A DNA stretch of 51,431 nt, taken from Olsenella_K sp036454645 (GTDB lineage Bacteria > Actinomycetota > Coriobacteriia > Coriobacteriales > Atopobiaceae). Shown here one piece after another: positions 24,338 to 32,092 of the stretch; the first letter of the stretch is position 1; each line of letters starts with the position of its first letter. The notes under the pieces are model-generated. The model worked only from the letters and a program-made list of their open reading frames with translations, was not told the origin of the DNA and did not search any database. A program made the translations under genes and the position numbers. The DNA is taken from the NCBI GenBank assembly GCA_036454645.1, contig JAZHSQ010000012.1:1-51431 (forward strand). The letters are read 5' to 3'.

Positions 24338-25440
24338 TGGTCTCCTCTATCGCTCGTGCCCTTGGGTCGGGACGTGTCCTTTAGCTCCTGCGCGGCAGCG
24401 GCCCCCTCCGGGTCCGCCCCCGCCCTACCGATACTAGCGCTCCGGCCGCCCGCTGCCCTCCCGCTCGCGCGGATCCGGCCCGGAGCTGCGGCGATTCCAT
24501 ATCTTATCCGATGCGAGATCTCGTCCCTGAGCGACATCCGCACGCCCTCCGGGCGCGTCGCCGGCTCGACCTGCGGGGCGGACCCCGGGCGGACGAGGAG
24601 GGTGTCCTCGAAGAACTTGTCGTCGTCGAGGGCGTCGAAGGACGGCTCGATCGAGCCGTCCTCGCCGTGGAAGGGCGTGGAGCGGAACAGGGCGCCGTCG
24701 TAGGAGACGAGCTGGCGGCCGCTGCGCAGCTCGAAGTAGTAGACGAACACGGAGCGGATGGCCGCGGTCAGGGGGATCGCGAGGACCATCCCGAAGACGC
24801 CGCCGAGGGCGTTGCCGACCACGATGCCGAGCAGCGAGAGCGCCGGGTGGACGTTCACGGCCGAGCGCATGACCAGGGGCGAGATGACGTTGTCGGTCAC
24901 GTTCATGGCGACCACGGTGATGACGGCGGTCTCGACGGCGAGCAGCGGGCTCACGAAGAGCGCGAGCAGGGTCGCCATGGCGGCCGAGACCCAGGCCCCG
25001 ATCACCGGGACGAAGTGGAAGACGCAGATGACGATGCCCATCAGGCCCGCGTAGGGGTGGCCCACGGCCGCCAGGCCGAGGAAGGAGAGCGCCCCGCAGA
25101 TGAGCGAGGTGAAGAGGATGCTGCGCATGTAGCCGCCCATGGAGCGGCTGAGGACCGCGAGCATGACCGTGAGGCTGTGCTCGTGCCTGGGGCCGGAGAC
25201 GACCGCCGCGCGGGGCACGCCGTGGCGCTCGAGGGCATTGGTGATGGGGCTGCAGATGAAGCCGATCACGACGCCCACGACGACGAGCTCGACCGCCGGC
25301 CACACGAGCCCCAGGACGCGCACGGCCAGGGCCGCCACGACGCAGCAGCCGACCACCGTCCACACGACGAGCGCGCGGCGCCTCCACGCCTCCGCGTCGA
25401 GCCCGCGCTTCCCCTCGCCCGTCCTGTCGCCTGCGCCCAT
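24334..25440 (-). CDS. AI-2E-family (PerM/YdiK-like) permease with internal deletion
   Basis: Membrane protein of the AI-2E transporter superfamily, which includes AI-2 exporters and Na/H antiporters, so the substrate is unknown. About 368 residues. An N-terminal cytoplasmic stretch precedes two hydrophobic segments (about 24-65), then ERHGVPRAAV (the usual RR.(V/I)PR). Canonical proteins then have about 100-150 residues with more membrane helices and an outer loop; here residues 80-100 go straight to SRSMGGYMRSILF, equivalent to the later ..GGYLRGQ segment. The core (GHPYAGLMGIVI, FVPVIGAWV, NVISPLVM, HPALSLLGIVVG) is intact. The C-terminal tail (240-368) is low complexity. Confidence 0.78.
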   Translation of the reverse strand: MGAGDRTGEGKRGLDAEAWRRRALVVWTVVGCCVVAALAVRVLGLVWPAVELVVVGVVIGFICSPITNALERHGVPRAAVVSGPRHEHSLTVMLAVLSRSMGGYMRSILFTSLICGALSFLGLAAVGHPYAGLMGIVICVFHFVPVIGAWVSAAMATLLALFVSPLLAVETAVITVVAMNVTDNVISPLVMRSAVNVHPALSLLGIVVGNALGGVFGMVLAIPLTAAIRSVFVYYFELRSGRQLVSYDGALFRSTPFHGEDGSIEPSFDALDDDKFFEDTLLVRPGSAPQVEPATRPEGVRMSLRDEISHRIRYGIAAAPGRIRASGRAAGGRSASIGRAGADPEGAAAAQELKDTSRPKGTSDRGDQ

Positions 25441-25494
25441 CAGACCGCCTTCGCCCGTCTGCCGCGCGAAGGCGCGGCGAAGCCACGGCAGTCG

Positions 25495-25503
25495 ATTGTA
25501 CCA
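25495..25503 (-). promoter_or_regulatory. Predicted promoter of the permease-alaS operon, extended -10
   Basis: TGG-TACAAT on the minus strand, about 55 bp before the permease ATG, in the 141-bp gap after the sigma factor gene. The leader contains a short hairpin (CCGCGC-GAAG-GCGCGG on the plus strand at 25462-25477). No clear -35. Confidence 0.5.
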
Positions 25504-25581
25504 GCACGGATGCCGCCTCGCAGCAGCTCCACAAGAGGCGTTGGCCGCGCGGGGGCTGGCGGGGCGCCCCGGGGCCGCGCG

Positions 25582-26400
25582 CTAGCGGTAGGTGCCCTCC
25601 GGGTCGATCTTCTCCTGCACCTTCTTGAGGGTGCGCCGCAGGAGCCTCGAGACCTGCACCTGCGAGATGCCCAGGCGCTCGGCGATCTCGACCTGGGTGA
25701 GGCCGTCGATGAAGCGCATCTTGATGACCTCCTGCTCGCGCGGGGAGAAGTCCTTGATGGCGTCCTCCAGCACGATGCGGTCGTCCGAGGCGGCGAGGTC
25801 CTGGTCGACCGTCGCGTAGCGGTCGATCACGGACGGGGCGTCCTCGTCGTCCGTGCCGCCGCCCTCGAGCGGGACCGAGCTGTAGGCGCTCGAGGACTCC
25901 ATGGCCTCCAGCACCTCGTCGACGCTCGCGCCCACGCGCTCCGCGATCTCCTCGACCGAGGGCGAGCGCTGCAGCTCGTTGGTCAGCTCGTCGGTGGCCT
26001 GGTTGACCTTGGCGGAGAGCTCCTGGAGCCTGCGCGGGACGCGCACCGACCAGCCCTTGTCGCGGAAGTGGCGCTTAATCTCGCCCATGATGGTGGGCGT
26101 GGCGTAGGTCGTGAACTCGAGGCCGCGCGAGGGGTCGAAGCGGTCGATGGCCTTGATCAGGCCGATGGTGCCGACCTGGACCAGGTCCTCGAGGGACTCC
26201 CCCCTGTTCTTGAACTTGGAGGCGAGGAAGCGCACGAGGTTGAGGTGGTTGACGATGAGCTGCTCGCGCGCCTGCTCGTCGCCCTCCTCCTTGTAGCGGC
26301 GGAAGAGCTCGCGGGTGCGGTCCTTGTCCCAGGCCAGCTTGCCGCGCGACCCCCTCCTCAGCTCCCTCCTGGGCTGCATGGCGCTCTGCTTACTCGGCAT
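25582..26400 (-). CDS. SigB/SigF/SigG-type RNA polymerase sigma factor
   Basis: Group 3 sigma-70 factor of 272 residues. Region 2 (about 40-110) includes NHLNLVRFLASKFKNRGE, LVQVGTIGLIKAIDRFD and RGLEFTTYATPTIMGEIKRHFRDKGW, the SigB/SigF signature. Region 3 (about 120-180) includes VRVPRRLQELSAKV and RSPSVEEIAERVG. Region 4 (about 215-265) has a helix-turn-helix in LTQVEIAERLGISQVQVSRLLRRTL. Members control general stress or sporulation-type responses through partner-switching regulators. It overlaps the upstream RsbW-like gene by 11 bp, so the two are likely cognate. No anti-anti-sigma (RsbV/SpoIIAA) gene is adjacent. Confidence 0.94.
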   Translation of the reverse strand: MPSKQSAMQPRRELRRGSRGKLAWDKDRTRELFRRYKEEGDEQAREQLIVNHLNLVRFLASKFKNRGESLEDLVQVGTIGLIKAIDRFDPSRGLEFTTYATPTIMGEIKRHFRDKGWSVRVPRRLQELSAKVNQATDELTNELQRSPSVEEIAERVGASVDEVLEAMESSSAYSSVPLEGGGTDDEDAPSVIDRYATVDQDLAASDDRIVLEDAIKDFSPREQEVIKMRFIDGLTQVEIAERLGISQVQVSRLLRRTLKKVQEKIDPEGTYR

Positions 26401-26788
26401 GCGCTGCGTCCAATCTCTTCTCCACGTGGAGGCGCCTCCCGTCGGGCGTGACCTCGTAGGAGTCGCATACCGCGGAGAGCAGGAGCTCGGCCAGGTCGAG
26501 GGACTCGGCCTGCTCGTCGGACTCCTCGCAGGGGCCCTCCCCGAGCGAGAAGTCCATGGAGATGCCCTCGCCCGTCAGGGTGAAGGAGATGTCGCAGGCG
26601 GCGGGGCAGGTGGCGCAGGAGAAGACGAAGCCCTCCTCGGCCGCCATGCGCACGTCCTCGACGTCGTCGACGCTCATGCCGCGCACGACCGCCAGGTTGG
26701 CCGCCATCATGCGCACGGAGCGCGCGAAGCCCGCCTCGGCCGGCAGGTTCAGCCGGACCGTCTTGTCCTCAGTGAGCTGCTGTTCCAT
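26390..26788 (-). CDS. RsbW-like anti-sigma factor with altered ATP site and cysteine cluster
   Basis: 132-residue protein of the HATPase_c_2 (RsbW/SpoIIAB) type, predicted to bind and inhibit the overlapping sigma factor. It keeps the general layout: N-terminal RLNLPAEAGFARSVRMMAANLA, then DVEDVRMAAEE with the N-box Glu (about E52). The N-box Asn that coordinates Mg is Phe56, and the Gly-rich ATP-lid (GLGL..) reads LDLAELL. In the same region are Cys58, Cys61 and Cys65 (CATCPAAC), and Cys87 and Cys108 follow. Five cysteines in such a short cytosolic protein is striking. ATP-dependent kinase activity looks doubtful, and a metal- or redox-sensing function is an inference. Confidence 0.8.
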   Translation of the reverse strand: MEQQLTEDKTVRLNLPAEAGFARSVRMMAANLAVVRGMSVDDVEDVRMAAEEGFVFSCATCPAACDISFTLTGEGISMDFSLGEGPCEESDEQAESLDLAELLLSAVCDSYEVTPDGRRLHVEKRLDAAHAE

Positions 26789-26791
26789 TCC

Positions 26792-27373
26792 CTACTCCCC
26801 CTCGTGGGACCCGTCGGTCGCGCCCTCGGCGCGCGCCGGGCCGTACGTCACGTAGGCCCTCTCGGACGCCTCCGGCGCCGCCGTGGGCTCGCCGGCGCCG
26901 GCCTCCGGGGCGGCCGCGCGGCTCGCCTCGCCGGCCTCGGCGGACGTGCCCTCGACCAGGCGCGCGCCCCTGCGCTGGGGCTTGCCCGTGATCTTGCCGA
27001 CCACGTTGGCGACGCCGGTCGCGGCGCTGTCGGCGACGCGGTTGACCGTGGCCGTCACGTTGGAGGCGGTCCCGCTCACCTCGGAGACGTCCTGCAGGAT
27101 GTCGTTCAGAGACGCGAGGTCGACCGTGGCGACGTCGACGGCGGTGTTGGCCTTCTCGATGAGGGGCTGCACCTGCTTGACGGCCGGCTGGAGGTCGTCG
27201 ACCATGCCGTCGGCCTTGCTGATGATGGGCTGGACCTGCGCGATCGCCTCGTTGGCGGAGCGCGTGACCTCCTCCACCGAGCTGCGCGCGCGGCGGATGG
27301 TCAGCGCCAGCTCCACCACCGCCCAGATGGCGACCGCTACCAGCACGACGAGAACAACGTGAAGGACGTCCAT
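26792..27373 (-). CDS. DUF948-like membrane-anchored coiled-coil protein
   Basis: 193 residues starting MDVLHVVLVVLVAV, one N-terminal membrane helix (about 3-25), then a long Val/Ala/Asp-rich amphipathic helical region with heptad character (about 30-125, repeated QVQP and VS/VADS segments) and a low-complexity C-terminal tail (about 130-193). This matches DUF948/YtxG-like general stress proteins, whose function is unknown. A longer frame to 27442 has no family support, since its first 23 residues precede the membrane helix and ribosome site. It sits between rarA and the anti-sigma gene, and in other bacteria DUF948 genes are often associated with stress regulons. Confidence 0.72.
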   Translation of the reverse strand: MDVLHVVLVVLVAVAIWAVVELALTIRRARSSVEEVTRSANEAIAQVQPIISKADGMVDDLQPAVKQVQPLIEKANTAVDVATVDLASLNDILQDVSEVSGTASNVTATVNRVADSAATGVANVVGKITGKPQRRGARLVEGTSAEAGEASRAAAPEAGAGEPTAAPEASERAYVTYGPARAEGATDGSHEGE

Positions 27374-27392
27374 GTCTGCCCTCTCTCCGAAA

Positions 27393-27437
27393 GGCGAGGC
27401 CCCTCGCCCGAGCTCGAAACCCAACGCTCCCATTCTA
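27393..27437 (-). promoter_or_regulatory. Possible promoter and hairpin before the DUF948 gene
   Basis: TAGAAT (27432-27437) on the minus strand, followed by a hairpin with 7-bp arms GGCGAGG/CCTCGCC (27393-27408) and TTTC. The hairpin could be a weak terminator after rarA or part of the leader of the DUF948-anti-sigma-sigma genes. Support is modest. Confidence 0.3.
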
Positions 27438-27454
27438 CCCAAAGGGCGGACGGC

Positions 27455-28837
27455 CTAGCTGCCTTGCCCCGGCGCCGGCGAGCCGTCCCGGGGCGGCGTG
27501 GCGCCGGGGGCGCCCTCGGCGCGGTCGCGCGCGGTCGCCTCGATGCGCCAGGCCTCCCAGCCGCGCGGGCTCGGCCGGAAGAAGGCGCCGCGCGAGAGGC
27601 CCTCGGGCAGGTAGTCCTGCTCGACCCACCCGAGCGGGTAGTCGTGCGGGTAGAGGTAGGGGCCGTAGGACTCCGAGCCCGGGCGGTGCCGGTCGCGCAG
27701 GTGGCTGGGCACCTCGCGCCTGGGGCCGTGGCGCACCTCGTCGAGGGCCGCGTCGATGCCCGCCTCCGCCGCGTTGGACTTGGGCGCGAGCGCCACGTAG
27801 AGCGCCGCCTGCGCCAGGTTGATGCGGCACTCGGGGTAGCCGATGACCTCGGCGGCCCGGAAGGCGGCCTCGGCGACGAGCAGGGCCTGGGGGTCGGCGT
27901 TGCCCACGTCCTCCGAGGCCTGGATCATGATCCTGCGGGCGATGAACTTGGGGTCCTCGCCCGCGTCGACCATGCGCGCGAGCCAGTAGAGCACGGCGTC
28001 GGGGTCCGAGCCCCTCATGGACTTGATGAAGGCGCTGATGACGTCGTAGTGCATGTCGCCGCCCTTGTCGTAGGCGAGCCCGTGGCGCGGGTTCGCCTCG
28101 AGGACGTTCTCGGGCGTGATGGTCGCGGGCGCCTCGGGGGTGGGTCGGGGGCCCTCGGGCGGCTCGGCCATCTGGCTCGCGAGCTCGAGGGAGGTGAGGG
28201 CGGCGCGCCCGTCCCCGCCGGAGAGGGTCACGATCTCTGCCAGGGCGTCGTCGGCGAGGCGGAAGGCGCCGCCGAGCCCCTTGGGGCTCTCGACGGCGTG
28301 CCGCACGATGGCGCGGATCGAGTCGTCGTCGAGCGGAGCGAGCTCCACGACCCTGGAGCGGCTGATGAGGGCTGAGTTGACCTCGAAGTAGGGGTTCTCG
28401 GTCGTCGCGCCCACGAGGATGACGGTCCTGTCCTCGACGGCGTGCAGGAGGGCGTCCTGCTGGGAGCGGTTGAAGCGGTGGATCTCGTCCACGAACAGGA
28501 TCGTGCGCTGCCCGCTCGAGAGGAGCCTGCCCTCGGCGGCGTCGATCTCGCGCCTGAGGTCCTTGACCGTGCCCGTGACGGCCGAGACCTCGACGAACTC
28601 CGCGTGGGTGGAGTTGGCGATGACGTGGGCGAGGGTCGTCTTGCCGGTGCCCGCCGGCCCGTAGAGGATGACGGAGGAGAGGGTGTCGTGCTCGATGGCG
28701 CGCCTGAGCCAGGACCCCTCGCCCACGGCCTGCCCCTGGCCCACGTACTCGTCGAGGGTCTCGGGCCGCATGCGCGCCGCGAGCGGCGCCATGGCCATGC
28801 GCCTGCGGCGCTCGATGCCGCTGAAGAGGTTGTCCAT
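27455..28837 (-). CDS. rarA: Replication-associated recombination protein A (RarA/MgsA AAA+ ATPase)
   Basis: Clamp-loader-like AAA+ ATPase acting at stalled replication forks. 460 residues: N-terminal PLAARMRPETLDEYVGQ, Walker A GPAGTGKTTLAHVIA, Walker B LFVDEIHRFNRSQQDALL, sensor 1 GATTENPYFEVN, and a C-terminal tetramerisation region with ALYWLARMVDAGEDP and ASEDVGNADP. The C-terminal 40 residues are low complexity. Starts immediately after dgt. Confidence 0.95.
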   Translation of the reverse strand: MDNLFSGIERRRRMAMAPLAARMRPETLDEYVGQGQAVGEGSWLRRAIEHDTLSSVILYGPAGTGKTTLAHVIANSTHAEFVEVSAVTGTVKDLRREIDAAEGRLLSSGQRTILFVDEIHRFNRSQQDALLHAVEDRTVILVGATTENPYFEVNSALISRSRVVELAPLDDDSIRAIVRHAVESPKGLGGAFRLADDALAEIVTLSGGDGRAALTSLELASQMAEPPEGPRPTPEAPATITPENVLEANPRHGLAYDKGGDMHYDVISAFIKSMRGSDPDAVLYWLARMVDAGEDPKFIARRIMIQASEDVGNADPQALLVAEAAFRAAEVIGYPECRINLAQAALYVALAPKSNAAEAGIDAALDEVRHGPRREVPSHLRDRHRPGSESYGPYLYPHDYPLGWVEQDYLPEGLSRGAFFRPSPRGWEAWRIEATARDRAEGAPGATPPRDGSPAPGQGS

Positions 28838-28838
28838 C

Positions 28839-30083
28839 CTAGGGCCTCGCCTTGTCGAAGTAGCTCCGGTTGGGGAAGAGCTCGCGCGCCTCCGGGAAGA
28901 GCGCCTCGCAGGTGGCGACGAAGTAGTCGTCGGTCATCGCGCTGATGAAGTCGACCACGCACTGGTCGGGGTCGTCCTCCCACGCGTAGGCGCGCCCGTA
29001 GGGGGCGAGGTAGCGCGTGAGGGGCTGGATGTGGTGGTCGAAGATCGCCGCGGTCTCGTCGCCCGCCCTGAGGGCGTCCAGCTCGTGCTCGTAGAGCATC
29101 TCGAAGAGGCCGCCGACCTGCGGCGCGAAGTCCTCGCTGATCTCCTTGGAGCCGTAGATCTTATCGTAGTTCTCGCGCTTGGCCCGCGAGAGCTCGGCGA
29201 AGCCCTCCTCGCTCATGCGGACCTCGCCGGTGCCCACGCTCGCCTCCACCACGTCCGCGACGAAGGCCGAGAGCGCCCAGGCGTTGTAGGAGCCGCCGAG
29301 CCCGTCGTCGAAGGCGTCGGGTGCGACCAGGTGGGCGCGAATCGCGTCCTGGCGGTCCTTGCCCACGTAGGCGATGATGTCGGAGACGCGCACCACGCAG
29401 CCCTCGAGCGTCATGGGGCGAAGCCGCCTGATGGCGTCTCTGCCCTCGCGCCAGCAGCGCTCCATCCCCTCGTCGAACTCGGCGAACCCCGCCAGCCCGC
29501 TCGTCGTGAAGCGCTGCTGCTCGAACTCGCCGTTGTGGCAGGCCACGCCGTCGAGCGTCTGCAGGGTCAGGTTCCTGCCGTAGAGCACGTCCAGCACGCG
29601 GACGCTCTGCAGGTTGTGGAAGAACCAGCGGCCGGTGCGGGCGTGCAGCACGTCGTTCAGGTAGCGCTCCCCCGTGTGGCCGAAGGGCGTGTGGCCGATG
29701 TCGTGGCCGAGCGCGATCGCCTCTATGAGGTCGAGGTTGAGCCCGAGCGCGCGGCCGATGTCTCGCGCGACGCGGCCGACCAGCTGCTCGTGCAGGCCAC
29801 GGCGGGCGAGGTCGTCGTCGGCGCGGAAGGAGAAGACCTGGGTCTTGCCGTTGAGCCTGTTGTAGGCCGGCATGTGGAGGATCTTCTCGCAGTCGCGCAG
29901 GAAGGCGGGCCTGAGCACGGTGTCGCGGTCGCGATCGCGCGCGTCGCGCCTGACGGCCGCCGCGTCCGGCGTGGCGAGGGCACAGAGGCGGCGCGACCCC
30001 ACGTTGGCGCGCACCGCGCGCTCGGCCTCGGGGCTCAGCCGCCCGGTGAGCCCGGGGGCCATCCTGTTCGTCCTGGCTTCCAT
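28839..30083 (-). CDS. dgt: Deoxyguanosinetriphosphate triphosphohydrolase-like protein
   Basis: HD-domain dNTP triphosphohydrolase that hydrolyses dGTP (or other dNTPs) to nucleoside and triphosphate. 414 residues. HD motifs are complete: RLNGKTQVF with the first region, then GHDIGHTPFGHTGERYLN (His-Asp pair), CHNGEF, and D..DIIAYVGKD. The N-terminal variable region is short. GAGGAGG site 3 nt before ATG. It opens the rarA-containing operon from its own promoter. Confidence 0.9.
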   Translation of the reverse strand: MEARTNRMAPGLTGRLSPEAERAVRANVGSRRLCALATPDAAAVRRDARDRDRDTVLRPAFLRDCEKILHMPAYNRLNGKTQVFSFRADDDLARRGLHEQLVGRVARDIGRALGLNLDLIEAIALGHDIGHTPFGHTGERYLNDVLHARTGRWFFHNLQSVRVLDVLYGRNLTLQTLDGVACHNGEFEQQRFTTSGLAGFAEFDEGMERCWREGRDAIRRLRPMTLEGCVVRVSDIIAYVGKDRQDAIRAHLVAPDAFDDGLGGSYNAWALSAFVADVVEASVGTGEVRMSEEGFAELSRAKRENYDKIYGSKEISEDFAPQVGGLFEMLYEHELDALRAGDETAAIFDHHIQPLTRYLAPYGRAYAWEDDPDQCVVDFISAMTDDYFVATCEALFPEARELFPNRSYFDKARP

Positions 30084-30117
30084 AGCCCTCCTCAGGTCGC
30101 GTTCGAGAGGACCCTAC

Positions 30118-30126
30118 AGACTAGCA
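30118..30126 (-). promoter_or_regulatory. Predicted dgt promoter, extended -10
   Basis: TGC-TAGTCT on the minus strand, 35 bp upstream of the dgt ATG. No obvious -35 in the 82-bp gap after the SGNH-GNAT gene. Confidence 0.45.
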
Positions 30127-30165
30127 CTCCCCCGGCGGCACGCGGCGCGGGCGGACGGCGGGCGC

Positions 30166-32082
30166 CTACGCGCCCCCGGCCTCGCCCGGCTCCCTGGGGC
30201 CGCGGCTCACGAAGGCGGAGAGGGAGGCGTCGAGCACGGAGAAGCCCAGCCTCCTGTGGAGCCTCACCGACCCCTTGTTGTAGGGGTAGACCTCCGTCCA
30301 GGGCGCCTGGCCAGCCGCGAGGAAGGCGTTGGCCTTCGTCGCCTCGAGCGCGGCGCCCCAGCCCGCCTTGCGGTGCCCGGGGAAGACCTCGAGCATGCCG
30401 ATGGAGCCCTCCTCGTGCTCGCCCACGAAGCCCACGAGCTCCCCTCCCTCGAAGGCCCCGAGGAAGCGTCCGCCCTCGAGGGCGCGGGCGAGACGCCCCT
30501 CGTCGAGGAAGCGCGCGAAGGAGTAGCGGCGCACCACGTCGCGCTCGAAGGTGGCGTCGAGCGGCCTGACCCCGGCCGCGAGGGCGGGGTCCACCGGGAT
30601 CGGCGCGGGGCCGCCGTAGGTGACGATGTGGTAGGGCTCCACGAGGTCGAGGCCCAGGACCTCCCGCACGTCCTCCGCCAGCCCCTCGCCCAGGGCGTCG
30701 ACGAGGGTCGGCTCGCACAGCTCCCCCATCACGAGGCGCCCCAGGGCGCGGTCGGGCGAGAAGAGCATCTGGTCGCCGTTCGCGGCGCGAACGAGCAGGC
30801 AGCCGGGCTCCGCGAAGAGGACCTCGCCCGCGCCGCGGCGCAGCAGCTCCGCCATGGGGAAGGACTCGGGGGCCGCGCCCCCGAGCAGGGAGAGCGCCCG
30901 GCGGCGGCGCCCCTCCGGCGGAAGCCCCACGAGCTCCTCGGCGCGCATCCTGACGAAGAGGCGGCCGGCGAGCTGCTCGTGGCCGGCCGGCGTCGGGTGG
31001 TCCGCGTCGGCCGCGACGTGCGCGTCGTCGTGCGCGAGCAGGCGCTGCCCGTCCGCGACGCGCATCTCGGGGTGCTGCGCCGCCGCGTCCCGGATGATGG
31101 AGGGCACCCGCGCGTAGCAGCTCCCCCGCCGCACGGGCGACTTGAGCTCGTCGTGCCAGATGGGCGTCAGGACCCAGGTGGGGACCTCGGGCCACTCGCG
31201 CGCGACCTCGTCGAGGTAGGTCCCCACCTCGCGGCGGGTGCGCGCCTCGGCGCAGGGCCCGAAGCGGTAGTTGGTGCCGAAGGCGACCACGACGAGCTCG
31301 GGCGAGACGCTCGCGCCGAGCCCCACGCAGGTGCCGTCCTGGAAGACCTGGCCGTAGACGGACTGGTTCACGAGGTCGAGCCCGAGTCGCTGTGCGAGGA
31401 GCGCCGGCCAGGTGCGCGCGGGGTCGTCGGCGAAGAAGCCCTGCGGGATGGAGTCGCCGAGCACGAGGAGGCTCCCCTCCCCCTCCACCGGCTCGATGGC
31501 GGAGCCGTCGGCCCAGACCCTCGAGACCTCGCAGCCGCGCAGGCAGGGCAGCCAGACCGTCACCTCGCGGACCCTGCCGAAGCCGGGCAGCGGGACCATC
31601 CCCGGGCCGGGGGCCTCCCCCTCGTCCTCCAGGTCGAACACGACCAGGGAGCACCCCTCGGAGGCGGGCACGCCGCAGATCCCGGAGGCGAGGGGCTTCG
31701 GCATCACGGGGCCCAGGTGCCGGCCGTCCACGTCGCAGGAGACGCCGTCGTGCGGCAGCCTCCCCGTGCCGGAGTCGATGGCCCCGAGCTGCGCCGCGGT
31801 GTCGCGCGGCTCGGGGTCGAGGCGCACCGCGAGCGCGACCTCGGTCGCATCCGTCCTGAACCTGAGGCGCACGCCGGAGGTGGCCCTGGCCATGCGCTTG
31901 TAGACGCCGGGGCGCCAGGCCATGCAGCTGCCCAGCATCCGCATCTGGGCGGGCGTGAAGCGCTCGGGGCGCACCCAGCCGCCCGCGCCCTCCGAGACGC
32001 CGACGCAGCCGTGCAGGAAGTCGGCGGCGGGCACCTCGAGCAGGGACCCGCGCGCGCGGGCGTCGAGCACCATGCGTGCCAT
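30166..32082 (-). CDS. SGNH/GDSL hydrolase - GNAT acetyltransferase fusion protein
   Basis: 638-residue two-enzyme protein. Residues 1-195 form an N-terminal beta-rich domain as in SGNH hydrolases with a carbohydrate-binding-like N-domain. Residues 200-385 are an SGNH hydrolase: GDS at 209-211 (nucleophile Ser211), GTN at 269-271, and D-A-D-H at 359-362. Residues 410-638 are a GNAT domain with N-terminal MAELLRRGAGEVLF, then LGAFEGGELVGFVGEH and the acetyl-CoA loop HRKAGWGAAL (570-579), and YNKGSVRLHRRLGF near the end. There is no signal peptide or membrane segment, so it looks cytosolic. Substrates are unknown. The ATG at 32082 was chosen because a longer frame would run through the upstream gene. 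Confidence 0.8.
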   Translation of the reverse strand: MARMVLDARARGSLLEVPAADFLHGCVGVSEGAGGWVRPERFTPAQMRMLGSCMAWRPGVYKRMARATSGVRLRFRTDATEVALAVRLDPEPRDTAAQLGAIDSGTGRLPHDGVSCDVDGRHLGPVMPKPLASGICGVPASEGCSLVVFDLEDEGEAPGPGMVPLPGFGRVREVTVWLPCLRGCEVSRVWADGSAIEPVEGEGSLLVLGDSIPQGFFADDPARTWPALLAQRLGLDLVNQSVYGQVFQDGTCVGLGASVSPELVVVAFGTNYRFGPCAEARTRREVGTYLDEVAREWPEVPTWVLTPIWHDELKSPVRRGSCYARVPSIIRDAAAQHPEMRVADGQRLLAHDDAHVAADADHPTPAGHEQLAGRLFVRMRAEELVGLPPEGRRRRALSLLGGAAPESFPMAELLRRGAGEVLFAEPGCLLVRAANGDQMLFSPDRALGRLVMGELCEPTLVDALGEGLAEDVREVLGLDLVEPYHIVTYGGPAPIPVDPALAAGVRPLDATFERDVVRRYSFARFLDEGRLARALEGGRFLGAFEGGELVGFVGEHEEGSIGMLEVFPGHRKAGWGAALEATKANAFLAAGQAPWTEVYPYNKGSVRLHRRLGFSVLDASLSAFVSRGPREPGEAGGA

Positions 32083-32092
32083 GCCCAAGGCG

